The notes under the pieces: model-generated
The model's database searches: none
Told to the model about the DNA's origin: nothing
What the model saw: the letters and a program-made list of their open reading frames with translations, nothing else
Part shown: in pieces, positions 35,859-45,185 of the stretch
Position numbering within the stretch: position 1 is the first letter of the stretch
Layout: each line of letters opens with the position of its first letter
DNA from: Chryseobacterium gleum
GTDB taxonomy: Bacteria > Bacteroidota > Bacteroidia > Flavobacteriales > Flavobacteriaceae
Length of the DNA stretch: 56,862 nt
Assembly: GCA_945897915.1 (NCBI GenBank)
Contig: CAMDGB010000012.1
Coordinates: 1 to 56,862, forward strand
Direction: 5' to 3'
Position numbers and translations under genes: made by a program

Positions 35859-37607
35859 TTATCTAACACCGTGCATTAATTTTTTAATAACTGGTGACAT
35901 AACAAATGAAAGTAAAGCAACAATCAATGAGATAATAGCTAACATCCAAAAGAAATAACTCAATCCTTTTTCGTCGGCAATTTTATCAATGTTTTCTCCA
36001 AATTTAGCAGCACCTTTCATACCAATTGCAACGGCTAAATACCAAATTCCAAACATCATTGCAATCATTCTAGCGGGTACTAATTTACTAACATAAGATA
36101 AACCAACTGGAGAAATACAAAGTTCTGCCATAGTAACAAAAAGATATACTAAAATTAGATAAATCATACTTACAGAAGCAGTTTTTGCACCTGGTTCTAT
36201 TCCGTCAGCTCCAATTGCAACCGTTATCATTCCGACTGCTAAAAACACCATTCCTAAAGCGTATTTCATATTAGCAGATGGATTATATTTACTTTCCCAC
36301 CATTTAGAAAACAAAGGCGCAAGAGCAATAATATACAAAGAATTTAGTGACGAGAACCATGAAGCAGGAACTTCTAATGAATCTTCAGAAAACTGATTTT
36401 TTAGCATCCAAATTGCTATTCCCCAAATAATAACAAAACTAGAAGCTAATACTAAATTAGCTACTGAATATTTTGCGAATGTTTGTTTAAATAACATAAA
36501 TAAAACCCATGTAATAATTGCTAATGGAACTACAACAATAGCAGCATTAACAAATTTAAAAATCATTCCAGCATCTCCATCTAAAATTCTGTTGGTATAA
36601 TCGTTTGCAAAAATGGTTAACGTCCCTGGAGATTGTTCAAAAATAGCCCAAAAGAAAATAGTTAAGAAGGCAAAAAAGGAAACCGCAATCATTTTTTCTT
36701 TTGTAATTTGCGAGTAACTCATTATTCTATAAGCTAATAGGAAAAGGAATAATAAGATGGCAACTAAAATAGTAAAATTATTACCTGACAATCCAATTAC
36801 TTCAAAATTAAAAACATCTAAAGCACCGTTTGTAATAATTTTAGCGGGTTCAAAAACAATCCAAACTAATCCTAATATGGTCATTATACCTATTAAACCT
36901 AATTGCCAAACAGGGAATGGATTTAATTTATCGTTGTTTTCGTCTGTTAATGCCACTTCTTTTTTAACTGGTTTTAAACCAATGTCGCCAAAAATATTTT
37001 GAGATAGCCAAAATTGAATTAATCCAAAAAGCATGAAGACTCCTGCTAAACCGAATCCCCAATTCCAACCTACTTGTTCTCCAAGATAACCACAAAGTAC
37101 AATTCCAAAGAATGCTCCAGAATTTACACCCATATAAAAAATGGTGTAAGCTCCGTCTTTTTTTTCTGGTCGGTCTTTGTACATTTCAGAAACAATTGAA
37201 GTCATATTTGGTTTAAAAAAGCCGTTTCCAAAAACCAATAATATTAATCCTGTATAAATGAAAAAAGGACTTTCTAAAGCCATAGAGCCATGACCAAGCG
37301 TCATTAATAGTGCGCCAATTACTACAGCCCATCTATAGCCAATTTTTTTATCGGCAAAATAGCCACCCATCATAGTCGAAAGATATACTAAACCTACATA
37401 TGAACCAAAAAGTGCCATTGCTTGCTCACGTGTCCAATCCCAACCACCGTTTAATGCAGTCGAAGTGAAAAACATTACCAAAAGTGCTCGCATTCCGTAG
37501 AAAGAGAATCGTTCCCACATTTCGGTGAAAAACAGGACAAACAAACCGCTTGGGTGACCTAAAACGGTACTTTTAAAAAATTGATCGGTTGAGTTTTCTT
37601 TAATCAT
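35859..37607 (-). CDS. POT/PTR-family proton-coupled peptide transporter (second of two)
   Basis: The 582-aa MFS protein has the POT signatures FFTEMWERFSFYGMRALL (ExxERFxYY-like motif on helix 1), GGYFADKKIGYR, FGNGFFKPNMTSIV and AELCISPVGLSYVSK. About 14 helices are predicted. It imports di- and tripeptides with protons. It is longer than its upstream paralogue by an extra central segment and lies 16 bases after it. A POT pair behind a dipeptidyl peptidase fits uptake of the released peptides. Confidence 0.93.
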   Translation of the reverse strand: MIKENSTDQFFKSTVLGHPSGLFVLFFTEMWERFSFYGMRALLVMFFTSTALNGGWDWTREQAMALFGSYVGLVYLSTMMGGYFADKKIGYRWAVVIGALLMTLGHGSMALESPFFIYTGLILLVFGNGFFKPNMTSIVSEMYKDRPEKKDGAYTIFYMGVNSGAFFGIVLCGYLGEQVGWNWGFGLAGVFMLFGLIQFWLSQNIFGDIGLKPVKKEVALTDENNDKLNPFPVWQLGLIGIMTILGLVWIVFEPAKIITNGALDVFNFEVIGLSGNNFTILVAILLFLFLLAYRIMSYSQITKEKMIAVSFFAFLTIFFWAIFEQSPGTLTIFANDYTNRILDGDAGMIFKFVNAAIVVVPLAIITWVLFMLFKQTFAKYSVANLVLASSFVIIWGIAIWMLKNQFSEDSLEVPASWFSSLNSLYIIALAPLFSKWWESKYNPSANMKYALGMVFLAVGMITVAIGADGIEPGAKTASVSMIYLILVYLFVTMAELCISPVGLSYVSKLVPARMIAMMFGIWYLAVAIGMKGAAKFGENIDKIADEKGLSYFFWMLAIISLIVALLSFVMSPVIKKLMHGVR

Positions 37608-37623
37608 AAATTTGTTTTTTAGT

Positions 37624-39111
37624 TTATTTAACTTCCTGCATTAATTTTCTAACAATCGGTGATATCGCAATAAGTACAACTCCTGCAACAACTGCATAAA
37701 TTGCTAATTGTTGATATCCATCTGTATATGCTATTAATTTTTCAACTTTCGTTGCATTTTCATTCGCTTTAGCCATTCCAGCGCCTAAAATTCCAGCTAC
37801 ATATTGACCGTAAGCACTAGCTAAAAACCACATCCCCATCATTACACCTTGTAATTTTATTGGAGACAACTTTGTCATAATAGACAATCCAATCGGTGAG
37901 AGACATAATTCTCCAAAAGTAATAATTAAATAGGCAATTGTAAATACTTCCAATGATGTCATGCCTTGTGCATTAGCAAAAAAGCGCGTTGCATAAAAAA
38001 CATAAAATGCTATAGCTAAAAATAAAAATCCTAATCCAAATTTTACAACTGTGTTAGGTTCAAATTTTCTCTTACTTAACCACAACCATAATAATCCAAT
38101 TATTGGAGCAAAAATAATTACAAATAATGAATTTGAGGCATTGTTAATTCCGTTTGGATCAAATTTTACACCTAGAATTTTGTCATCTAAATTATTTGCA
38201 GCAAATAAGCTTAATGAGCCTCCACTTTGCTCAAAAAATGCCCAAAACAGCACAGAAAATAGTATGAAAACTAAAGCTGCAATTAATTTTTTATTTTCTT
38301 GGATTGTAAAATTTCGCATTTCATAAAACAAATATAATAATGTTAATGGTCCAATTGAATACATAAATATATCTGTGTATTGTGGATTTGAAACCATTAT
38401 CATAATTAATGGAATTGCAACAATTGTTCCTACATAGGTTAAATACTCGTATAACTTTCTCTTAGATTTTTCTATTCCCAACAAAGGAGAAACACCAATT
38501 GTTGACAAACTTTTTTGTGTAAAAACAAAAGTTACTAAACTAATTATCATTACAATACCTGCAAGTCCAAAAGCTAGATTCCAAGAGTAACTTTTTCCAA
38601 TATATACACAGGCGTAACCGCCTAATAATGCTCCAACATTTATTCCAGAATAGAATAATGAGAAACCTGCATCTCTTCTAGTGTCATTGTTTTTGTACAA
38701 CGCACCAACCATGGTAGAAATATTTGGTTTAAAAAAACCAGTTCCAATTACTGTGAATGATATTCCTAAAAAGAAAAATTGGTGTGGGTCAAAAGCTAAA
38801 ATTGCACTACCAATAATCATCATGATTCCACCCCAAAAAAGTGATTTTCTATATCCTAATAATTTATCTGCAAATAGCCCACCTATAAATGTAAAAGCAT
38901 ATACAAATGCTTGTGTTGCTCCATATTGCAAATTTGCAACGTCTTCTTTCATTAAAAGTTGATCAACCATAAAGAAAGTTAACATTCCTCTCATTCCATA
39001 GAAACAAAAACGTTCCCACATTTCACTAAAAAATAAATACCAAAGCTGTTTTGGATATTTGCCCTCAAAGTTTTGAATTTCTTCTACTGATTTTGGTTCG
39101 TGTATTGCCAT
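37624..39111 (-). CDS. POT/PTR-family proton-coupled peptide transporter (first of two)
   Basis: The 495-aa MFS protein shows FFSEMWERFCFYGMRGML, GGLFADKLLGYRKS, IGTGFFKPNISTMVG and GELCLSPIGLSIMTKLSP. It is a paralogue of the gene that follows it, but shorter. Its start is 2 bases after the dipeptidyl peptidase stop, so translation is probably coupled. The two paralogues may differ in peptide preference, which cannot be read from sequence. Confidence 0.93.
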   Translation of the reverse strand: MAIHEPKSVEEIQNFEGKYPKQLWYLFFSEMWERFCFYGMRGMLTFFMVDQLLMKEDVANLQYGATQAFVYAFTFIGGLFADKLLGYRKSLFWGGIMMIIGSAILAFDPHQFFFLGISFTVIGTGFFKPNISTMVGALYKNNDTRRDAGFSLFYSGINVGALLGGYACVYIGKSYSWNLAFGLAGIVMIISLVTFVFTQKSLSTIGVSPLLGIEKSKRKLYEYLTYVGTIVAIPLIMIMVSNPQYTDIFMYSIGPLTLLYLFYEMRNFTIQENKKLIAALVFILFSVLFWAFFEQSGGSLSLFAANNLDDKILGVKFDPNGINNASNSLFVIIFAPIIGLLWLWLSKRKFEPNTVVKFGLGFLFLAIAFYVFYATRFFANAQGMTSLEVFTIAYLIITFGELCLSPIGLSIMTKLSPIKLQGVMMGMWFLASAYGQYVAGILGAGMAKANENATKVEKLIAYTDGYQQLAIYAVVAGVVLIAISPIVRKLMQEVK

Positions 39112-39113
39112 AA

Positions 39114-41285
39114 TTAAAGTTTTTCTAAAATAAAGTTAGTCATTTTTGTATACAATTGTAAGCGGGTTTTTCCACCGTAAATTCCGTGATTTTTATCTGG
39201 ATAAATTGCCCAGTCAAATTGTTTGTTGGCTTGTACTAAAGCTTCTACCATTTTCATGGTATTTTGAAAGTGTACGTTATCATCAGCCGTTCCATGAATT
39301 AATAAAAAGTTTCCTTTCAATTTATTTACATGAGTAATTGGCGAATTGTTATCATAACCATTTGCGTTTTCTTGCGGTGTTTGCATGTATCTTTCGGTGT
39401 AAATGCTGTCATAATATCGCCAAGAAGTTACCGGTGCAACTGCAATTGCAGATTTGAAAACATCAGCACCTTGGAAAATACAATTGGCCGCCATAAAACC
39501 TCCATAAGACCATCCAAAAATACCAATTCTAGATTTGTCTACAAAAGTGTATTTACCAAAAACTTTGGCAGCATCAATTTGGTCTTCTACTTCGAATTTT
39601 CCCAATTCTTTTTGCGTACATTTTTTAAATTCTACACCCTTAAAACCAGTTCCTCTTCCGTCAACACAAGCTACAATATATCCTTTTTGTGCCAACATCA
39701 TAAACCAATAATCGTCTGTTCCATTCCAAGCATTTTCTACTTGTTGTGAACCTGGTCCCGAATATTGAAACATAAATACAGGATATTTTTTAGTTGCATC
39801 AAAATCTTTTGGTTTTATCATCCAAGTGTTTAATACATGACCTTTTTCTGTAGTGATGGTTGAAAATTCTTTCGGCGCTACGTTGTATTTTGCTAATTTT
39901 TCTTCCACAGCTTCATTCGATTGAATTTTCTTTACTTCTTTGGAAGTTTTAGAATCATTTAAAGAATAATAAGGCGCGGCAGTAGCACTAGAAAAGGTGT
40001 TTATAAAATATTGGAAGTTTGGACTAAAAGTAGCCGTATTTGTTCCTGTTTTGGTTGAAAGTCTTTTTTTAGCTTTTCCGTCAATTGAAATAGCATATAC
40101 ATCTCTATTTATTGAACCGTTTTCAACCGATTGATAATAAATTGTTTTGTTTTTTTCATCAAAACCATAATAAGCGGTTACATCCCAATTTCCTTTTGTA
40201 ACCTGGTTTTTCAACTTGCCAGTTTTGTCGTAATAATAAATATGATTGAAACCGTCTTTTTCTGAAGTCCAAATAAAGCTATTGTCTTTCAAAAAGGTTA
40301 AGTTATCTGTAATATCCACGTAAGCTTTGTCTTTTTCGTTTAAAATTACTTTTTTGCTGCCAGAATTTCCATCAACAAATAATACATCTAAATTATCTTG
40401 ATGGCGGTTGATTATTTGCGCACTTAAAATATTTTGATCGTTTGTCCACTTTAATCTTGCAATATAAAAATCGGCATAATTACTTAAATCAATTTTTTGG
40501 GTTTTTGCCGCAGCAACATCATAAATATGCAACGATACTTCCGCGTTTTTTTCTCCTGCTTTTGGGTATTTAAAAACAGATTGTGTTGGATATAACCCTT
40601 GATTGTACATGTCCATTGAAAATTCAGGAACATCTGTTTCATCAAATCGTATAAAAGCTATTTTAGTTCCGTCAGCATTCCAATCAAAAGCGCGTACAAA
40701 AACAAATTCTTCTTCGTATACCCAATCTGTAATTCCGTTAATGATGCTGTTTTTCTTTCCGTCCGAAGTAATTTGCGTTTCTTTATTTAAAAGTAAATCA
40801 AAAACATACAGGTTGTTTTCGAAAGCGTAAGCAACTTTATTTCCATCTGATGAAAACGTAGGTTCTTGAATGGCTTTATCTGTAAATTTTGATAATTTTT
40901 TAGCTGCAATATCGTACACAAAATAATTTGCAGTATATGAACGTCTAAAAATGGATTCGGTATTTGTGGCAATTAATATTTTTTTCTCAGCCTGATCAAA
41001 TGTGTAACTATCAATTGAAGTCAACTCTTTAAAATCTTTCGTGTCAATTAGGGTTGCAACTTTATTTAAAGTCGCATAATCAAATAAATCAATTTGCATG
41101 GTTTTAGAATTTCTGTCAAAATTTAGCACCGTATATTGGTTGGTATTTTTCATGGAATTTAATTCGTCCATGCCTTTTGTTCTATAAGCGCCTCCCCAAA
41201 TTTCTTCTAAAGTTAATTTTTGCTGAGCAACAACTGATATTGAAGTGGTTAGCAACAATAATAGTATACTTGTAAAATTTCTCAT
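39114..41285 (-). CDS. S9 family dipeptidyl peptidase (DPP-IV-like), exported
   Basis: The 723-aa protein has a signal peptide (MRNFTSILLLLLTTSISVVAQ). An eight-blade DPPIV_N propeller (about 80-470) includes ITDWVYEEEF, whose Glu pair binds the substrate N-terminus. The alpha/beta-hydrolase domain follows, with Ser593 in GWSYGG, the HGTADDNVHF Asp region and His700 in KNHGIYG. It releases N-terminal dipeptides, often X-Pro, in the periplasm. It heads an operon with two POT transporters, a compact peptide-use module. Confidence 0.95.
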   Translation of the reverse strand: MRNFTSILLLLLTTSISVVAQQKLTLEEIWGGAYRTKGMDELNSMKNTNQYTVLNFDRNSKTMQIDLFDYATLNKVATLIDTKDFKELTSIDSYTFDQAEKKILIATNTESIFRRSYTANYFVYDIAAKKLSKFTDKAIQEPTFSSDGNKVAYAFENNLYVFDLLLNKETQITSDGKKNSIINGITDWVYEEEFVFVRAFDWNADGTKIAFIRFDETDVPEFSMDMYNQGLYPTQSVFKYPKAGEKNAEVSLHIYDVAAAKTQKIDLSNYADFYIARLKWTNDQNILSAQIINRHQDNLDVLFVDGNSGSKKVILNEKDKAYVDITDNLTFLKDNSFIWTSEKDGFNHIYYYDKTGKLKNQVTKGNWDVTAYYGFDEKNKTIYYQSVENGSINRDVYAISIDGKAKKRLSTKTGTNTATFSPNFQYFINTFSSATAAPYYSLNDSKTSKEVKKIQSNEAVEEKLAKYNVAPKEFSTITTEKGHVLNTWMIKPKDFDATKKYPVFMFQYSGPGSQQVENAWNGTDDYWFMMLAQKGYIVACVDGRGTGFKGVEFKKCTQKELGKFEVEDQIDAAKVFGKYTFVDKSRIGIFGWSYGGFMAANCIFQGADVFKSAIAVAPVTSWRYYDSIYTERYMQTPQENANGYDNNSPITHVNKLKGNFLLIHGTADDNVHFQNTMKMVEALVQANKQFDWAIYPDKNHGIYGGKTRLQLYTKMTNFILEKL

Positions 41286-41395
41286 ATTTTTTTGATTGTA
41301 AAAACCTTCAATTTTAGTGAAAATTTACGACATATTCCTAATAAAAATTGAATTTTTTACTTTCTAAGTTTTATTTTTTTAAAAATAACTTTTAT

Positions 41396-41403
41396 TATCT
41401 TTG
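41396..41403 (+). promoter_or_regulatory. -7 box of the HMG-CoA reductase gene
   Basis: TATCTTTG, a perfect TAnnTTTG, ends 18 bases before the ATG at 41422. Its position rules out the in-frame TTG at 41401 as the start. The predicted leader is 11-13 bases. Confidence 0.55.
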
Positions 41404-41421
41404 TCATTCAATCAGAAATTA

Positions 41422-42726
41422 ATGTCGCAAAATACAACAGGTTTTTCAAAACTAAGTAAAGAAGAAAAAATAAATTGGATAGCAGAAAAACATTTTTCCA
41501 ATCCAGACCAAGCTGTTGCTCTTTTACAACGCTATCAAAATTCTGATGCTTCCCTTCAAAAACTGCATGATGAATTTATAGAAAATACTTTATCAAATTT
41601 TTATTTGCCATTAGGTGTTGCGCCAAATTTTGAAATTAATGGAAAAACCTATACCATACCGATGGCTATTGAAGAGAGTTCTGTTGTGGCAGCTGCAAGT
41701 AAAGCTGCTAAGTTTTGGGGTGCTCGGGGAGGTTTTAAAACGACTATTTTAGGTACAGAAAAAATTGGTCAAGTTCATTTTTTGTATGAAGGCGACAAAC
41801 AAAAAATTATTGAATATTTCAATTTTGTAAAACCGTTTTTATTTGAAGAAGCAGACAGTATTACTAAGAACATGCAAAAGCGTGGTGGCGGAATTTCAGA
41901 TATCCAATTAATTGATAAAACCGCAGCTTTAGTAAATTATTATCAATTACACGCTACTTTTCAGACTAAAGATAGTATGGGTGCTAATTTTATTAATTCT
42001 TGTTTAGAACAATTTGCCAAAACATTTAAAAATAAATCAGAAGAATTTGGAATCCATTCGATTCAAATTGTAATGAGTATTTTGAGTAATTTTGTGCCAA
42101 ATTGTGTAGTTCGTGCCGAAGTTTCGTGCCCAGTTTCTAAACTTAATGAAGACAAAAATAATTCATCAAGTGAATTTGCAGAAAAGTTTTTAACCGCTGT
42201 AAAAATAGCAGAAGTTGAACCCTACAGAGCCGTAACACACAATAAAGGAATCATGAATGGCATTGATGCTGTTGTATTAGCCACAGGAAACGATTTTCGT
42301 GCTGTAGAAGCTGGTGTACATGCATTTGCAAGTAAAAACGGAAGCTACACAAGTTTGTCTCACGCCAAAATAGAAAATGGAATTTTTACATTTTGGTTGG
42401 AAGTCCCTTTGGCTTTGGGAACCGTTGGAGGCTTAACGAATTTACATCCGTTGGTCAAATTTTCTTTAGAAATGTTAGGTAATCCTTCTGCAACGGAATT
42501 AATGGAAATTGTTGCTGTTGCTGGATTGGCTCAAAATTTTGCAGCTTTACGCTCGTTAACTACTTCAGGAATTCAGCAAGGGCACATGAAAATGCATTTG
42601 AATAATATTTTAAATCAGCACCAAGCTACAAAAGAAGAAAAACTATTAGTTGTAGCACATTTTGAAAACCAAACTGTTGCACATAATTTAGTAGTAGATT
42701 TTTTAGAGAGTTTAAGAACTAAGTAA
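41422..42726 (+). CDS. mvaA: Hydroxymethylglutaryl-CoA reductase, class II (degradative type)
   Basis: ATG at 41422 (MSQNTTGFSKLSKEEKINWI) gives 434 aa. Class II landmarks are PMAIEESSVVAAASKAAKFW, HNKGIMNGIDAVVLATGND (catalytic Lys and Asp), LGTVGGLTNLHPL and the C-terminal GHMKMHLNN with catalytic His. The enzyme interconverts HMG-CoA and mevalonate. Although the class is named degradative, in flavobacteria it probably makes mevalonate for isoprenoids, as the adjacent GHMP kinase suggests. Cofactor preference cannot be read here. Confidence 0.93.
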   Translation: MSQNTTGFSKLSKEEKINWIAEKHFSNPDQAVALLQRYQNSDASLQKLHDEFIENTLSNFYLPLGVAPNFEINGKTYTIPMAIEESSVVAAASKAAKFWGARGGFKTTILGTEKIGQVHFLYEGDKQKIIEYFNFVKPFLFEEADSITKNMQKRGGGISDIQLIDKTAALVNYYQLHATFQTKDSMGANFINSCLEQFAKTFKNKSEEFGIHSIQIVMSILSNFVPNCVVRAEVSCPVSKLNEDKNNSSSEFAEKFLTAVKIAEVEPYRAVTHNKGIMNGIDAVVLATGNDFRAVEAGVHAFASKNGSYTSLSHAKIENGIFTFWLEVPLALGTVGGLTNLHPLVKFSLEMLGNPSATELMEIVAVAGLAQNFAALRSLTTSGIQQGHMKMHLNNILNQHQATKEEKLLVVAHFENQTVAHNLVVDFLESLRTK

Positions 42727-42771
42727 AACCCTTGCGACCCTTGCGAAAATCTTCACGAACTTTGCGGTTAA
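42727..42771 (+). repeat. TTGCG-rich short repeat between mvaA and the GHMP kinase
   Basis: The 50-bp gap consists of CCCTTGCGA twice, then CTTCACGAA and CTTTGCGG. It resembles the short TTTGCG-rich intergenic repeats common in flavobacteria. It adds an in-frame TTG at 42732, which I reject as a start. Confidence 0.45.
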
Positions 42772-42776
42772 AAAAC

Positions 42777-43697
42777 ATGAATGAAACTTACTATTCTAAC
42801 GGAAAACTTCTAATAACTGGAGAATATTTGGTCTTAAATGGTGCCAAAGCATTAGCCTTGCCTACAAAATTTGGTCAATCGTTACAGGTCAGTTCAATTC
42901 CGAACAAAATAATAATTTGGACTAGTTATGATGCAGATAAAAGCATTTGGTTTGAAGCCGAACTCACTTTTAACGACATTATTACAGTTAAAAATTTTGA
43001 TGAGGCACATCCAATAAAGAACACTTTAGTTAAAATTTTGCATCAAGCAAATCTTCAAAACCCCAATTTTTTAGCTTCAGAAACAGGTTATAAAATTGAA
43101 ACCGAATTAACTTTTCCAAGAAATTGGGGATTAGGCACTTCTTCTACATTAATAAATAATATTGCCCAATGGTTACAAATTGATGCTTTTGATTTACTTC
43201 GAAAAAGTTTTGGAGGGAGCGGTTATGATATTGCTTGTGCGCAAAATAATTTGGCAATTACTTATCAGTTAGATGAAAATGAACAACCCATTGTTGAGGT
43301 AGTTGATTTTTATCCCAATTATAACGAAAACATCTATTTTGTATATTTAAATAAAAAGCAAAATAGTCGTCATGCGATTCAGAATTACATGAATAAGCAA
43401 CAGTTTTTAATCAAAAAAACAGCAACTATTTCTGAAATTACAAATAAAATTGTGGTTTCGTCAAATTTAGAAGTTACCATTGATTTATTAAATCATCATG
43501 AAGTTATTTTAAGCGATATTTTAGAAATGGAAACCGTAAAAGAACGTTTGTTTTCTGATTTTAAAGGAACGATAAAAAGCTTAGGTGCTTGGGGCGGCGA
43601 TTTCGTAATGGTACTATCGAAAGAAAATCCAACGCATTATTTTCATTCAAAAGGATATGAAACTATTTTAACATATGATGAAATGATTTTGGTTTAA
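42777..43697 (+). CDS. GYDIA-family GHMP kinase (mevalonate-pathway kinase-like)
   Basis: ATG at 42777 (MNETYYSNGKLLITGEYLVL) gives 306 aa and begins exactly at the conserved GHMP N-terminus. It has the ATP-binding loop WGLGTSSTLINNIAQW, the family-defining GGSGYDIACAQ, and C-terminal LGAWGGDFVMVL. GHMP kinases phosphorylate small alcohols such as mevalonate or phosphomevalonate. Pairing with HMG-CoA reductase makes a mevalonate-pathway substrate likely, but which step it performs is not proven. Confidence 0.88.
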   Translation: MNETYYSNGKLLITGEYLVLNGAKALALPTKFGQSLQVSSIPNKIIIWTSYDADKSIWFEAELTFNDIITVKNFDEAHPIKNTLVKILHQANLQNPNFLASETGYKIETELTFPRNWGLGTSSTLINNIAQWLQIDAFDLLRKSFGGSGYDIACAQNNLAITYQLDENEQPIVEVVDFYPNYNENIYFVYLNKKQNSRHAIQNYMNKQQFLIKKTATISEITNKIVVSSNLEVTIDLLNHHEVILSDILEMETVKERLFSDFKGTIKSLGAWGGDFVMVLSKENPTHYFHSKGYETILTYDEMILV

Positions 43698-43774
43698 ATG
43701 ATTTATTAAATAAAAATTATTATTTTTACGTAAGTATTTCATTAATAAGCACATAAATCTAAAAATAGTTTCGC

Positions 43775-44350
43775 ATGAAAAAGTCACTTTTTATTTTATT
43801 TATTTTCCTAACAATATTTTCATCTTGTTCAGAAGAAAACGCTCCTGCTGAGAACACTACTGATGAACCTAATAAAGTTTTATTGCTTAAAGTAGATTAT
43901 TTAACAAACATTTTTCAAGGCGGAAAAGAAACTACTTATACAGAAAATTCAAATTCATTTACTATTTCACATCAATCTGTTCCAGCCGCTGATTTTGGAA
44001 ATATTAAGTTGAAATATGATGAAATCAATCAAATTCTTTTTGATGGTGATATTATTTGGATGGGCTTAGGGCAAATACTTTATCCGCAAAATATGCTTGC
44101 GGCCAATCAATTTGAAGCAGTTCTGACAGCTGATGTTGTTTTTCCAACTACGAATTTTAATCCTATTTTACCACAACCAAATTTAGGAAATAATTACAAT
44201 CAGGTTTGGATGGCTGTTCAAAACTTGGTAAAAGTTAGACAATATTTAATTTCAAATCCAACAGGAGTAGTACACTTATATCTTTATACACCAAGTGTTG
44301 GTGTAGGAAATCCTGCTGACTGGAAATGGATTGTTTTAATGAAAAATTAG
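43775..44350 (+). CDS. Small lipoprotein of unknown function
   Basis: The 191-aa protein has a lipobox (FLTIFSSC, Cys18) followed by Ser-Glu-Glu-Asn, an acidic start typical of surface-exposed flavobacterial lipoproteins. The mature part is rich in aromatic and beta-forming residues (LLLKVDYLTNIFQGGKETTY, HLYLYTPSVGVGNPADWKWI). I recognise no family. It lies 77 bases after the GHMP kinase and is convergent with the SDR gene, with a weak shared hairpin. Confidence 0.75.
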   Translation: MKKSLFILFIFLTIFSSCSEENAPAENTTDEPNKVLLLKVDYLTNIFQGGKETTYTENSNSFTISHQSVPAADFGNIKLKYDEINQILFDGDIIWMGLGQILYPQNMLAANQFEAVLTADVVFPTTNFNPILPQPNLGNNYNQVWMAVQNLVKVRQYLISNPTGVVHLYLYTPSVGVGNPADWKWIVLMKN

Positions 44351-44369
44351 TTTTTATAAGTCTAATTTT
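44343..44369. terminator. AT-only hairpin between convergent stop codons
   Basis: AAAATTAG (44343-44350) and CTAATTTT (44362-44369) form an 8-bp stem that includes the lipoprotein stop codon and the stop of the SDR gene on the other strand. It is weak, but is the only candidate terminator here. Confidence 0.35.
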
Positions 44370-45184
44370 ATAAATCTATATCCCAAAACTTTTTCTAATT
44401 TTTCACTTGATACAATTTTACCAATATTAGTTTCATTTTGATTGAATAGTGGAGCAATTAAATGTAACTGCTTAGCTTTTTCGGTATAATAGTTTTTCCT
44501 TGTCGGATGGTTGGGTGCGACTGCGTTAAAAGTTTCATTTCTTACATTGTCATGCTGAACTTGATTCAGCATCTCACAAATAATCCCAATACAATCTTCT
44601 AGATGAATTAAATTTATTGGGGCTTCAGGATTAGAAATATTTGTTTTTCCAGCCAACATATTTATAGGATTACGGTCTTCGCCAACCAATCCTCCAAAAC
44701 GAATAATAGCAGAATTAAAATGCAAATTTTTTAAAAGTATATTTTCAACTTCTACCAATTGTTTTCCACTTTCTGTATCTGGATTCATAATAGATTCTTC
44801 TGTAACAGTTGAAATAGAAGCAGTGTCAGCATAAACGGAAGTAGAACTGATAAAAAGCACTTTTTTTATAGTAGAATTTTCAATAAACGGAATCAAATTT
44901 TTGATTTTATTTAAAAACGTTTTCTCTGAAGTTGCTTCCTTAATTTTTCTTAATCCAGGTGGAATATTAATAATTAGAATTTCAGAATCGTATAAAAATT
45001 CAGTTACTGAATCACTAATTTTAGTTTCAGAAAGTTCTAATAAAAAAGGCTCAATGTTATCAGATTTTAAAATGTTTAATTTGTTTTCAGAAGTCGTAGA
45101 CCCTTTAACTTCAAAACCAATCTCAATTAATTTTTTAGCTAATGGGAAACCTAACCAGCCGCAACCTAATATGCTAATTTTCAT
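44354..45184 (-). CDS. SDR/NAD(P)-binding epimerase-like protein carrying an in-frame repeat
   Basis: The 276-aa protein begins with a Rossmann motif (ISILGCGWLGFPLAKKL) and contains VLFISSTSVYAD and RFGGLVGEDRNPINMLAG, placing it with atypical SDRs such as E. coli YeeZ. Its substrate is unknown. About residues 203-213 (EMLNQVQHDNV) are encoded by a copy of the dispersed GTCATGCTGAA palindrome, read in frame within a surface region before the ETFNAVAP strand. It starts one base after the stop of the zinc-ribbon gene, so the two are cotranscribed. Confidence 0.85.
   Translation of the reverse strand: MKISILGCGWLGFPLAKKLIEIGFEVKGSTTSENKLNILKSDNIEPFLLELSETKISDSVTEFLYDSEILIINIPPGLRKIKEATSEKTFLNKIKNLIPFIENSTIKKVLFISSTSVYADTASISTVTEESIMNPDTESGKQLVEVENILLKNLHFNSAIIRFGGLVGEDRNPINMLAGKTNISNPEAPINLIHLEDCIGIICEMLNQVQHDNVRNETFNAVAPNHPTRKNYYTEKAKQLHLIAPLFNQNETNIGKIVSSEKLEKVLGYRFIKLDL
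44546..44576. repeat. GTCATGCTGAA-type palindromic repeat, copy 3, inside a coding sequence
   Basis: ATGCTGAA (44552-44559) and TTCAGCAT (44565-44572), flanked by ATTGTC and CTCAC, match the intergenic copy at 18748. Read on the minus strand it encodes MLNQVQHDN within the SDR gene without breaking the frame. Confidence 0.8.
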
Positions 45185-45185
45185 C

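Noticed and set aside
39330..39749. 139-aa plus-strand reading frame opposite the S9 peptidase
   Set aside because: It is antisense to the hydrolase domain with its catalytic serine. Composition follows the opposite strand.
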